From: Viscum album
Taxonomy: Eukaryota; Streptophyta; Magnoliopsida; Santalales; Viscaceae
Length of the DNA: 64,000 nucleotides
Reading direction: 5' to 3'
Assembly (NCBI GenBank): GCA_963277665.1
Contig: OY728122.1
Span: 2,124,636,024-2,124,700,023, forward strand
Position numbers and translations under genes: made by a program. Within the stretch, counting starts at the first letter, position 1; every line of letters begins with the position of its first letter. The notes under the pieces were generated by a model. The model was not told the DNA's origin. It did no database searches and saw only the letters and a list, made by a program, of their open reading frames with translations. Below, piece after piece: positions 1 to 11,644 of this stretch.

Positions 1-821
1 GAGTATGACATAGAAGGTGACTGATACACCTTTCGTTCAGCTCCATGTGATTCTCCTGAGGCTCTAATCCTATTCTTTACCTTACCAATTTGTCTCCCAG
101 TGTAAAATTTCTCTTTATACATCACTAGAGTTAGGAATCTCCTTTCATGTACCTTTCCCATTCCTACTTTCTTCTCACTGAAATGTCTTTCCAAATTCCC
201 ATAATCAGAACATATAAAACATTTTACATCAAAGGCATACCTCATTTCATCATTTCTTTGTCGAGATGCTGATAGAACTTGAGTTCTTTCTCTGACCTGG
301 AGCTCTTGAGCTTCCTAACAAATAATCATGGTGTGTCCCATTCTTCCACAGTAATAGCATCTAATGAATGCTTTCCTTCGAGAAGCTCTTATCTCTGATT
401 TCTCATGAGGATTCTTCTTTTTATTAGATTTATCAAAGTTTCTATTTTCACAGCCTGAAATGTATTCCAGAGCCTCTGGACCGAATCTTGATGTGTGGCC
501 ATGAATCCAGCAGAAATAGCACATGTTGTCACTACTTCTTGAAACTGTCCTCTTAGGCCAATCTCCAGCACCAATAGGGTTTTCTCCACTCTTGGAACAA
601 CTCAGGGCTTGCATTCTATCATGCACGGGAGGGGATTCATCAATCCTAGTTCCAAATTTTCCCAAACCATATGGTCTTTGAGCTGAGAAAATGTTATTTT
701 GTTTCTCCTCATAAATCTCATACTTCCTTTTAACTTTATCATCACCTTCCGAAGGACAACAGAATAGTAAGTGTAGTGCATCCTTAAACTTAGGTTTTCC
801 TTTGTCCTTTGATAAATCCAT
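1..821 (-). pseudogene. Copia gag remnant, zinc-knuckle part
   Basis: Gag C-terminal (nucleocapsid) part of a Ty1/copia element read on the minus strand; in the family it binds element RNA in the virus-like particle. An open stretch at 315-821 ends in a clean CCHC knuckle (CYYCGRMGHTMIIC). About 60 residues earlier is a second one, CYFCWIHGHTSRFG, whose last cysteine is replaced. After the stop near 315 a third knuckle-like motif, CFICSDYGNLERHF, can be read with its His and last Cys changed. The 315-821 frame differs from the coiled-coil frame upstream (869-1579), so a frameshift lies between them. The element runs off the window at position 1, so protease, integrase and RT are not visible. 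Order relative to the primer site and LTR supports gag. The copia lineage is not certain. Confidence 0.6.
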
Positions 822-868
822 TTCTTTCTTGGATTTTTTCTATCACTTCCTCCAATTGGTGAATCTTT

Positions 869-1690
869 CTATTCTCTTGATTCAAGTTGAGCATCGAGTT
901 CTTTTCTGAGATTCTTCCTGCTACTCAACTCATCTTCTAATTCCCGTGTCAACTTATCCACCATGCCACCTTGCTCCTTTACTTTTAATTTTTCCTGAGC
1001 AATAGATTCAGAGACGGATGCATTCTCTTGTTGTAGCCTTTGATTCTTCTGAACTAGCTCAGACAGCTGTGTAGCTAGATCATCATTTCTGGCTTTCAGA
1101 TTTTGAACTTCATCACAATTTTGATTTTCTTCACAACCATCAGCCTTTTGTTTTCCTTTCATTCTAGCTATTTCTTGAATTTTATCACCTTGAGAATCAT
1201 TTTTCTCCATTAGGTCAGTAGCCACATCAATAAACCTTTGATTTAAGCCTCTTAACTTGTTGACCTCAATTTCCAATACTTGGATCCTGATTCCTTTAGA
1301 TGTCATCTCTTCATCCAATTTCTGATCCTAATCATTTTCCTTGTGGACAACTTCCACTTTTCGACTTCTTGGTGTTTCATCATAATCAGTGGTTCCAACA
1401 TAACTTGAAAAATCAGGTTCTTCACTCATTCCTTCAACATCATTGAATGAGTAAGTATTGTCATAGTATGATTCATCCAAACCATTTTTCTGTTCACTAC
1501 ATGATTCCTTTAACTGAATCACACTCTTTCCATTGACACTCCCACAGTGGGTAATTCCACAATCTTTTTGCTTCTTCATTGAGGGTTTTCCCTTTTACAT
1601 GGCACACTGAGAAAAGAACAGACTCATTCTTTAACCACAGAGATCGATTCCACCAAGTTGAAGCAAACAAATCTGATAACATCAACCTTT
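869..1690 (-). pseudogene. Copia gag remnant, N-terminal and coiled-coil part
   Basis: Minus-strand reading from just after the primer-binding site. One frame covers 1579 down to 869, interrupted only by a TAG at 1325-1327. Its first part is acidic and Ser/Tyr-rich. The second part (about 150 residues, 869-1318) is dense in Leu, Glu, Gln, Lys and Asn with heptad-like spacing (LEIEVNKLRGLNQRF and similar), a good coiled-coil candidate. I see no recognisable copia capsid (UBN2-type) domain between the primer site and the knuckles, where it is normally found. An internal deletion or strong decay is therefore likely. No intact start can be assigned. Identification rests on position between a tRNA-Met primer site and zinc knuckles. 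Confidence 0.5.
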
Positions 1691-1702
1691 CCTCTGATAC
1701 CA
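1691..1702 (-). other. Primer-binding site (initiator tRNA-Met) of the copia element
   Basis: On the minus strand this reads TGGTATCAGAGG, one base from TGGTATCAGAGC, the usual complement of the plant initiator tRNA-Met 3' end. It lies 2 bp inside the LTR edge at 1705, as expected. It fixes the element's orientation (minus) and the gag side. Confidence 0.85.
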
Positions 1703-1704
1703 AT

Positions 1705-3331
1705 TGTTTGGACCAATAGGGGCCTATGTTCCCTACAAGGGGGGGGGGGGTGAATCAGGGTATGGATATTCTTTTTCAAAATTCTTCCTGCCCCACTGGA
1801 TCTTGACCTCTTTATTACAAGGGTCACTTTGTTTGCACTTGTGTGTTTATTAGGATCACTTACTTTCTTCTTTATCTGATGATGATGCTTTAAATGCAAT
1901 GCAGGGATGTAGGCAGGAAGACACAAATATTTTTACTTGGTTCACCCCCACTGGGATACGTCCAGGGAGCATATGCCGACAAGTTACCGATCATACCAAA
2001 TTCCACTATTATTAACTAGATGTGGATACAATGTTCAGGAACAGTCACTCTATCCCAGGCTCCCTGCCTTTACAAGGTTTAGGGTCATCTCACAGCTTTC
2101 CCAAGGGCCACTCCCTAGTTCTCTCTCTCTGGATCACTGCCGGTGGAGAGGATAATCCGTTTCCTCTTCCTTTTCTCACTAATCCAGAAAGGAATCCACT
2201 CATAGTTTATAGGCCTATAGGTCTCTTCATTTGCATGAAGGAATGCATCTTTCTCTTTGTGTAGATGCTATATTGAAGCCCAACTTACACCCGTAGATGA
2301 ATCTCACTTTGCACTGAAGGTATCAGGAAATCTTCCATCTTCCACGCAGCCCAAAAATCACTGCCATAAATAAACCTTACTTGGCGCGCAATTCTATCTC
2401 GGCACGCAAGTCACAACTGGCGCGCAAGTCCACCTCACACACTTCCGTGAAAAAATATTCTTCAACTCCAAACTTGCGCGACACACTTCCTTTTACACCC
2501 AATACAATATTGGCACGCAACTACCAATAATCTCCCTTCTTCAAATCTAGAATGCAAGTCGCACTTGCACGACACACCTCCACTTGCGCGACCACCACAC
2601 CTGCGCGACGGGAGCTCTGATTTCTCAAAGTTTTAAACTCTATTGAAAATGAGGAGGGGTGGTCCAGTATTTATAGGCAATTTGACCACCCTACGCGGCG
2701 GCGCGCAAGTCTCCCTTCGGCACACAGGTCTCTACCCCTGCAAGACACTTGCACAACCCACTTCCAAACATGCACGAACCACTTTCCTTTGCAATATTTT
2801 GAAGTTACGATCTTGAAAATCAATAGGCACGCAGGTTCCCAAGACTTCTAGGCATCAACGCACAAGTCTCTTCATGGCGCACAAGTCACTTACACGACCA
2901 ACCCAATACTTGCACGACACTTATCCCTTTACCATAAATTGATGTTCTGATCTTGAAAAACATATGGTTCACAAGTTTCATATCATTAAAATACCTGGAG
3001 CACAAGTCCCTTTCCAAAAACCACTTTTCTTTATTTTTCGATTTTCAGGCCCAAAAATTTGGCAAACACTAGAAAATGGCGCCACCTTGTATCTGTTATT
3101 TTTGTACTGCCTCCAGATCATCCATCTCTTTGTCGATGTTCTTGAATAAAACATGGATCATTAACCACAACTCTTAAACTTGACATTCCACCATGAAATC
3201 TTCTTTGTCAAAAAATGTTTATGTCATTTTTTTTCTTTGTCAACAATCACACTCACAGATGTCCACTTTGTCAATAAACACAATCACCTCAAAAATGCTT
3301 CAATGATACCTTGAGGGATTTTTTCCCAACA
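1705..3331 (-). repeat. 5' LTR of the minus-strand copia element
   Basis: The LTR is bounded by TGTTTGGA at 1705 and its near inverted repeat TCCCAACA ending at 3331, so it reads TGTTGGGA...TCCAAACA on the minus strand and is 1,627 bp long. It directly abuts the tRNA-Met primer site. A 12-base G run (1739-1750) lies close to the primer-side end; C-runs near the end of the 5' LTR are common in plant copia elements. The matching 3' LTR is outside the window, so the target duplication (would be CAACC at 3332-3336) cannot be checked. A short unusual CpG-rich repeat field sits inside at 2383-3010. Confidence 0.7.
2383..3010. repeat. Dispersed two-orientation GCGCGCAAGT motif field inside the copia LTR
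   Basis: Roughly 19 short copies of one core occur in about 630 bp. Some read GGCGCGCAAGTC (2383, 2401, 2419, 2697) and others ACTTGCGCGAC (about 2474, 2580), which is the same core on the other strand. Many copies are degraded by single C-to-T or G-to-A type changes (GGCACGCAAG, GGCACACAGG, GCACAAGTC, TTGCACGACAC). The surrounding DNA is AT-rich and CpG-poor. The field lies in what would be U3 of the LTR; a promoter role is only inferred. Confidence 0.6.
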
Positions 3332-3924
3332 CAACCCGTAGTCATGACTTAATCACAAGAAATGGTACAATTGGAATAAAAATAATGTTCCAAAAATTGT
3401 TTCATATCATACACAATACTCCCCACAAAATGGACATTCAAATATGAATAATCTAATAATCCCCACCACTAGAGTATCAATATCAATCTTTCACTATATC
3501 AAAACCTGGCCTATAAAGATCATAACTCATCCATCACCAAAAAAATGGAAGAATATGTCTAGATCATAGAAAAAAATGTCATCATTAAAATAATGGGTAC
3601 CTATTCCTGGCTTACCATGAATAGAAACCTCCGCAATCAAAAAATCAATTAAAATAAGGACCTCATCCTCAAATGGCTTATGGTGTGATCCCATCATTAG
3701 GATTTTCTCACCCTATTACTTGATCACTGAACTCAATAGGTGTACCATGGATACACCACTCATGTTTCATCAAGACCTTATCAAATATAATAGACCCACA
3801 CATGGCCCATATGGCACTGTGCATCACCCACACACACATGCATCCATGCAATACAGATTTATCCAAAAAATCTATTCCAAACACCACTCCCCTGCTCAAG
3901 GTAGAGTGATAAAAAAATAACCTC
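3332..3924. other. Unassigned spacer
   Basis: AT-rich DNA between the copia LTR edge and the first gypsy LTR. Short open stretches overlap on both strands at 3708-3920, but neither resembles a family I recognise and neither has a plausible start context. Confidence 0.4.
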
Positions 3925-6062
3925 TGTAATGTACCATCCTAGGTTCCACTAAATCAGTGCACCAATTCAGCTCACCACATGAACTCAAGCATTCCTCCCC
4001 ATATGCGAGAGGATTCAAAATAGTAATGAGGGTCTAATGAAACACATGGGGAGATTGTACCCTCTTTTCTAGACCGAGTCAATAGTATAAATCAAAATGA
4101 ACACTAGCATGAAATAATAATCAATAACCATACCTTATAAAAACAACTCCCAAAATCGAAGGAGTTCCAACAAACCAATACCATAAATATGTAATGTCGT
4201 GATAGTCTAAATTGACAAAGGAGAAGCCAAAATAAGACACTAAGGACGATCCCTACAATGGGTCCCAAAATCATGTATGGTACCCTCATTCATGCTTCAT
4301 CCAAAATCAACCATATATCATCTGGCCCTTTTCGTTATCCAATCCTAAAAAAATAAGTCTACTTTGGTACTAATGGAAGCCCAATCATGGTGTGAGTATA
4401 AATTAGTAGGCCACTACTAATTCTGTCTAAAATAACATCCAATCTAATAACAGTGTTTACAGATGTATAAATAGATAATTAATAAAGTAATGTAAGTAAT
4501 AAGGTTTTTAATTATACAATTAACAATACACTATGGGATCTCAGTTCCCACAAAGGCACAAATACACCAAACCTTCTTCATCTAATTCCATTTGTATAAA
4601 CCATAAAATATAAGGGTTTAACATTTAATATCACTAGGGAATTAATTAATCTATTAAATTAAATTATTTGGCATTATAGAATCATTCCAGGTTCCCATCC
4701 CATGTCCATAAAATTGGATATTAGAGAATTAGTTCAACATTATAACTAGTAGAGCTTAGAACATAAGTATAGCATCCAAACCACACAATACCTTGATGGG
4801 GATTAAGAAACCAGTTTCAACCATCCAAAGGATGAGGATCCTTTTTCAATCCTCCTTACCATACCATCTATCGTGATACTTGTGTTTTATGATTAGTGAC
4901 CTTTGAAAAAAAATAACAACATGGGTTAAAATTTCCATTTATTAACATTTTCATGGCTCAATACTTGAAATAATTTTCCCTTAATCCAATGACTAGTCTG
5001 TTTTACAATTTTTTCATAAAATTAACCATTAAACATTCTTCCAAACCATTTAACAATATATACTAGTCATTTTTTACCATTTTTCACTCTTACCCAAAAT
5101 CATCCCTTAATCCAATTAACATTTCCATGTTAAGTCCAATAGTCCCTTACACCATACTAGCATGATAAACACCATTTCAATCGATTTAATCTCATAAACC
5201 CATTAATTATTCATTTTAGAACCCATTAGACCATTTTTAAGAGTGATACGCCCCGTGGGTGACCATCAACCCTATCTCATAATTATCAACAGGCCTGATG
5301 GGGTTCCTAAAGTGATCTACACATCAATTTATGGATCAATTTACTTTTATAAACCAGAACAATATTTTTCACCCTAAAAAAATAGTGAAACAACTACATA
5401 CACGTGAGAAACATCAAGACTATTGGAGATAACTTGTAGACCACCTACCAAAAGTTTATAGATAAACTATCTCCTAATATTGGAACTTGAATCAAGATAG
5501 AATGAAAAAAACACCAACATAGAGAACCACTTAGAAATAAATTTCATAAGATTTGGAGGAGGCGAAAATAGCCCACAATGATTCTCTTAGAAAATAGAAG
5601 AAAAAAGAGTCAAAGACTTACTGGGAGCTTCTATTAACACTAAACTAAACTCCAAACACCTTATAATATATAGATATTTATGCTTGGAAGAGGGAACATA
5701 TTTTAGTTCAAAATCATTACATCTGGTTAATAAAATGGGGGATAAATTAGGTGAAAATCGTATAAGTATTTCAAGGAAAAAATGGTCATTTTACAATTTT
5801 TAATTAGTTGCATGGTTTGGATAAATATGTTTCCAAACTATATTCCAAATGTGGGACCTCCAATGACAAAGAGTGGTACGGGTCTCATATTTTCTTGTGA
5901 GATCTCATTTTTTGGATACCTTGGTGGATGCTATGTGGTTTTCTCTATCCGGGGATATATGGTTTCCCGGATCCCCTTACATGATTTAAAAACCTTGATC
6001 CCCCCTTATCTTGGGCACATTGTTCTATAGCAATATTAGCACCCACCATGCACCGTGCACTA
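3925..6062 (-). repeat. Old gypsy LTR (3' side), Tekay/Del-like
   Basis: Starts with TGTAATGTACC at 3925. Its first 170 bp resemble the left edges of the LTRs at 8073, 52202 and 60390 (a shared pattern of ACTCC..., GTGGGGAGA.TATACCC and, further in, GTGAGTATAAAT.AGTAGGCC). On the high-coordinate side it meets a purine tract that would lie just upstream of a 3' LTR on the minus strand. Length is about 2.1 kb. The right edge is placed by that tract and may be off by several bases because the terminal TG is not preserved. Confidence 0.45.
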
Positions 6063-6064
6063 GA

Positions 6065-6076
6065 TTCCCCCCTTTA
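6065..6076 (-). other. Polypurine tract of the 3925-10206 element
   Basis: Minus strand reads TAAAGGGGGGAA immediately before the inferred LTR start. This matches the usual plus-strand primer of Tekay/Del-type gypsy elements in position and composition. Confidence 0.5.
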
Positions 6077-8072
6077 GGTCTTTTTATACCACAAACTAAT
6101 GAGACTCTCCTGATAATTTCCCTACTATCATGAAAAATTCTACATACCATTTAAAGGGAGACTATGAAAAATTTAATTAGGAATGTACCAAATGAAAAGG
6201 TTAGGATCTTATAACATCTCTAACAGTCTCACACCCACATTGAACATGAACCAACAACTAAGGAAATAGTTCCTAAACCACTGACCATGCTCCATATATA
6301 GGTAAGTTCCAATAAGCCAGACCACCCTCAATGAACCTCTTCTAATTTAGGAAAATATCCTCTGAGAAACTTAAACACACACTTTTCCTCCTTCCAACAC
6401 CGTTCCTAGTCATGAGAATCCATCCATTCTCTCACCCACATATTAAAATGCATGAAAACAACAGGGCCAAGAACCCTAACTGTCCTTACCTCAAAATCTT
6501 ACCTTAAAACCAAGGCACTCCTAGTGATGTTCATTCTAAGGTTATAGAACTCAAGGTGATTCTCATAAAAAAGACAAGGTATGACCATTAACACTATAGA
6601 ATCTATTTCATCTCATGTGCATCGATATCAGAATCTAAATTGTACTCATGATTATTTCCTCAAAGGAACCAAAACACCTAGTCCAAACACCCTAGAGGGT
6701 TTCTCTCGATCATCACAAACAATACAAATCACTAAACATAATTTCATATCAAATGATATCTAGGTCTTCTATATAATCCAAAGTAAAATTCTCATAGAAG
6801 GTCACATCTAATAGGAAAGGCCACTATTTTCATATCTAAAATAAACAATGAAATCTAGTGTGCCAAAAAACCCACTCTGGAATCTCAAATAAAAATCTAC
6901 ATCCTACATACTCATATCAAATCAATCATCCCACTAGTCATTGGACCTCACTGGGGATCCACTTATGAGACTTATCCCTTAATAATTTAACCTCATTAGG
7001 GGTCATAAATATCTAACGTTATCATACTTGATAATCTGTATAAAATTAAAATACAAATACTATCACCGTTAAGTATAGTTCAATTCCATGATATATGTGA
7101 AAAAACCTTGTAGGTTGATACTAGAATATCAAATAACAGGGCATCGAGTCCTACAACACTAGAATACTTACTCACCCGACATCATCCTTTGACAATCCAT
7201 ATTAATAACCTTAACCAAAAGGTTTAGTTAGATATAATTATATTATAACATATGTGGGAAAGAACTATGTTGGTTGTTATTCACAATTTAAAGAAATTAG
7301 TCTAAAGGTTACATTTAACCAAAACACTCTATGGAGATCCATCTCTAGTGAGTGAATGTGACACAATTAAATTAAGTAGACCACCATTCCAAGCTATATG
7401 GTAAGAATCCATCTAGGTTTTTACTAGACTTTTAAGTAACTAAATCCAATAAATTTAAACCCACAATGGTTTTTCCACTTTGGAAACATATTCCTCACTT
7501 GTCTACTTGGTTCACCTCATACATCAAGGGACCATATCATCATCTACAACAAGTGTCTCCCTATAGATATGCATGAAATTCAATCAGAATGAATTGCATA
7601 TACCAATAGTCCCAATTGAGTATAATTCGACCATGTACTTATGTCAAAAAACATTATATGGGAATTTATTAAAATTTTAAATAGATATACCTCTCATCAA
7701 TGAAAAAAACACACACACATGAAGGAATAAATTTTAAGATAATCCTATGTGTCTAGTCATTATGTATCATATTCCACTTTTTGATACAAGCCATGTGCCA
7801 ATTTCAATAACTGGATTCTTTCCAATAGTCTAGGAGCCACAAATCCATCAAGAATTCATCAATTTTAATACATAATATGAATCAATCAAGGTGAAAATCA
7901 GTCAATCGTAACATCACATACCAATAAAAATAACCCTAATCCCCTAGAAACCTGGACATCCTATAGAAAAATGTGTTCATGACACACCAAACCATTATCC
8001 AATACAGGTTATGAATATCCCTAAAATTATTGCATACCATATTATAAATGTAAAGAAAATACAATACCATTT
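6077..8072 (-). other. Short, non-coding interior between two gypsy LTRs
   Basis: About 2 kb of AT-rich DNA with stops in every frame. I could not find gag, protease, RT or integrase motifs on either strand. A weak primer-site relic (TGGTATTG on the minus strand, about 8063-8070) precedes the LTR start at 8073. It may be an internally deleted or non-autonomous element, or two unrelated LTRs. Confidence 0.35.
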
Positions 8073-10206
8073 TGTAATGCCTAAACCTGACTTACTCTGA
8101 ATAATAACTAGACGAGAGCACCATGTTGTCTTAGGCATGCCTCCCCTCATTCTAGAGGCTTCCTTATAAAAACTAGAGTATATTGAGGCATAGTGGGGAG
8201 ACTATACCCCCATACGAGAGTGTAAAGTAATGTATAATATGAAAATAAATAATAATAAATTTCCACCAGCATCATATTATGAATTATAATAATATAAATA
8301 AAAAGATGATCTTTCAAAATGAAATGTAGTATACTACTTGAGATGTCATGATATACAAATCAATTGGTCGCCCACTAGGCCGACCACACATATTTTTTTT
8401 TATAAATAAATACTTCATCTCTAAGACCATCTCTTAGACATGAAACATACCAATTATCATACACACTTTCGAGATACTCCATCTCAATCACAAGACTCCA
8501 CATGAGCGATTCTTCTTGATCATGAAATCTTGGGCCTCCACCTTAACCACCACTACTAATATTGTACATAAAATCCTGCATTAATTCTACACACACACAT
8601 GAAAACACACACCATGGTTCATATACAGGGGGTAAGAAATATATCTTAGTAGTCTACCCCTAACTTTAAACCTATAACATTCTTTCATATGAATATGATC
8701 ATGAAATATGAAAAACCTTGCTAATAAAAACCGGGAATGAAAAAATAACGAAACCAATATTAATCCTTAGTTTCTTCCAAGAATCTTAATTGACTCAAAC
8801 ATGATTCATATAGTGGCATAATATCTCTGAGCACATCACGATGACCATTCCATCATCATAACCGTCAAGATCAACAATGTCATATCCTATCATTATCAAC
8901 CACCATCGATCCTCATGTCCATGAACCTAATCGACTATACCCACTTTTGAAGGATGTATGAATGTATATAATAATGAGATTCACCTTAGTGGATCCTATG
9001 TACTATTTCAAGGGATTTTATGATCCCAATTCTACTGAAGAGTTGTGGATCCTCAGACAACACTAGGAATCCCTCATCCTCAGGCCCTCAGGATGAACCC
9101 CATGATAGTACATTGAAAATCTTGATGTCAGGACAATGACTGATTCATAGGAGGGGAAGACCAAGGAAATACTATTCATATAAGAATTAATGATTCCTGG
9201 GAAACCCAAAAAAACAAACGAAACACCCTCTATTGACCCCATAATAAATCTCCTAGGAATCTAATACCTTTTGTTTCCTTAGACAAACCATATTTTGTGT
9301 ATGCAATAGATCCTATGGGGTATCCTAAGAATCAATCGAGGGATCAAAAAGTCTCCCACAAGATATAAAACATATTTTCCCAAGGATATATTCCCACCAG
9401 TAACCTCATACCTATATGTAAATACTATTCATCATAATAATTAAAAGTGATTTACTGGTATCTACATTCAAATCCCGGCTCCTAGGCATTCAAAATGGTA
9501 TCCAAATGTTAGAGAAATCCCTACCATCGCAGAAATTCCAGTATAAATAACCACATTCTCTAATGCTAAATCATTGGTACCACCTAAAGGAATAAAATCT
9601 CACATCTACGAAATCACTAGATTTTATCTTGTCTTGTTATCTTCCCCTAGTATACCATGTGACTAGATCCTGAACATATTTGGCATACCTGGGTCTCATA
9701 TATCTTAACAAGTTATTCAAAGGCATCCTTGGTAGTCACAACCTTATCTGAACCTACTAACTATTCTCAGAAATCCTAGGAAATCACATATAATAACCAA
9801 TAAAAATTATAAACACACATATGTGGCCAATTAAATTCACAGACCCATCATCATTTTCTTATCCCCATTGGACTTATATGTTGGTTCATGTTCTGAAGTG
9901 GCACCCACAACCATCTCTACCAAAAAACATGCACTCGCTCAGGGTCGATATATCAATTGGGAACACACATGGGTCCAATAGGTCAAAAAATAATCAAATT
10001 AATCCCTCTAGGGATCCTTTAAATTTTTATTCAGGTAGAGGCATCGCTATTGGGATCCTCTAGGTTAGAAAACATGTTGAGGTATCCCTCTTGGGACACT
10101 TGGTCATGAATAAGGTCTCGAGTCAATAGTGAAAACTGTATGGAAATCACATCCCTTGACATCACCAATAACATAGAATGGAATTAATAGATACATGGGC
10201 TTTTCA
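8073..10206 (-). repeat. Old gypsy LTR (5' side), possibly truncated
   Basis: Begins TGTAATGCC at 8073. The first 150 bp (ending with GTGGGGAGACTATACCCCC near 8215) match the left ends of the LTRs at 3925 and 60390 in layout. Beyond about 1 kb I cannot follow similarity to the LTR at 3925. The stretch ends exactly where the plus-strand Tekay-like element begins, so that element may have inserted into this LTR and displaced the rest beyond 48505. Short ORF-like stretches here (for example 9821-10063) look like chance. Confidence 0.35.
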
Positions 10207-10284
10207 TATAACACCATGATATTATAGAAAATATTTTTTAAAATAAATTAAATTCCATCTATAGCTTGTGTTGCACGCAACAAC
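10207..10284 (+). repeat. 5' LTR of the Tekay-like host element, segment 1
   Basis: Aligns by eye with the first 80 bp of the 3' LTR at 44507: TATAACACC against TGTAACACC, then a shared ...TGTGTTGCA.GCAACA... stretch. It is cut at 10284 by the 1.36-kb insert. Confidence 0.75.
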
Positions 10285-11644
10285 TTCACTTCAAACTGAT
10301 TTTTTTTGTATTTTCAGAATAAACCACCTTTAAGGGGGAAAGTGGGAACCCACATGCCTTTTACACAGAATAGAAAACCCAAAAAACTTATTACATGAAG
10401 ATACCCATTAGACCAATTTCAAAATTCAAACTTTCAAATTTCAAAATTCAAAGCCAAAAGCATCATCGATACCCGCTATTGACGTCAATGTCTCGATCCA
10501 ATCTCCTGAACACCATCACCACTATCACCGCAACCCATCAAGACCTTCAGAATCAAACATAGTCTTCACCAGAAGGCGAGACGAAACCCTTAATCCACAC
10601 CAGATCGTCCACAAGAAACGTTAACCGGAATCCATCATTTCCATCCAAAAACACCAAAGTAGATATCCACAATCAACACTATCACCAAAATATGAACAGA
10701 GCTGCCAAAACAACAGAAAACATAATCTTGAATGCCTTTGGAACCGCCACCATCAGGGGGAGCTAGCCATCAATACCACCAAAACATCACAGATAAAGGA
10801 TCCACGAAGATGGAAGACCACGAATCTCGACTTTACCACGATCTCGGTGAAAGAACACTAGCATGAACCAATCCACCACAGCTGGAGAGCAAACAAGTAA
10901 CACAAAAAAGAAAAACAAAAGAAGTAGGAGATCACCCAGATGAGGCCGAACACAGCGGAAACCACCAGAAGAAGCAGCGGGAAAACCTCGGGAGGCAGGA
11001 CCCAAGCATCGATGCTAACCGCCCCCACCAACACAGTCCCAAACTACCACAAACACCTGGGAACAAGACCAAGATTGGGGTCTGGATCAAAGGGCTCGAC
11101 AGTAAGAGCAGAAGAAAGGGAGAGCACACCAACAACGTAGGCACCACCAAACACCGCCTCTGAAACAACCCCAAACCACCGAAGTTCCATTATCATGAAC
11201 CAGCATGGGGTTCAGAGACGATGGGTTATGAGATAAGATTAGCGACGATAACATTCGAGGCCTTAAAACCAAAAATAAAATAGGACACCAACAAACGCCA
11301 CCCGAACAAAATCCTAAACCACAATATTACCATCATGTAAAACCAAAATAGGGCTAAAACACAATGGATCTGGAGATAAAAGTATAGGTTCAGCGTTTGA
11401 TGTCGTCGAAACACCAACAGAGCAGTGCCGCCAAGGAGAAGAGAAATATGAATGCCGAGAGAAAGAGGGAAGAGGAGAGGAAGCACATAGAAGAAGCTCA
11501 CGTCGTCCGAGAGATGAATTGCGGGGAAGGAAAGGTGATACCAGAAGAGTCATCAACGAAGTCGCAATGAGTTTCCAGAAGAAACCCTAAAAGACGCCGA
11601 GCAGTGAGCAAGAGCGAGAACCAGGGGAGTGAGGCGCCATCTTA
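10285..11644 (-). mobile_element. 1.36-kb GC-richer insert of unknown class with 11-bp target duplication
   Basis: CACGCAACAAC occurs at 10274-10284 and again at 11645-11655, and the LTR copy at 44507 runs across this point without interruption, so this is an insertion. The ends have no inverted repeats. On the minus strand it begins TAAGATGGCGCCTCACTCC and ends with an A-rich stretch (AATACAAAAAAAATCAG) 16 bp before the duplication. Variable-length 11-bp duplication plus an A-rich end suggest LINE-machinery integration, for example a truncated LINE or a retrocopy. Frames on the minus strand are short (up to about 90 residues), hydrophobic and unlike anything I recognise. It is visibly richer in G+C than its surroundings. 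Confidence 0.6.

Noticed and set aside
3708..3920. Overlapping small frames on both strands next to the gypsy LTR
   Set aside because: No family match and no regulatory context; length is within chance for this composition.
7701..7724. CA-rich runs (ACACACACAC) as a regulatory or CRISPR-like repeat
   Set aside because: Simple low-complexity sequence; no spaced direct repeats of CRISPR form anywhere in this plant-type window.
10787..11556. Several 60-90 residue hydrophobic frames in the 1.36-kb insert
   Set aside because: They overlap in different frames, lack shared ends with the insert, and resemble translations of C/T-rich sequence; membrane-like character is a composition effect.
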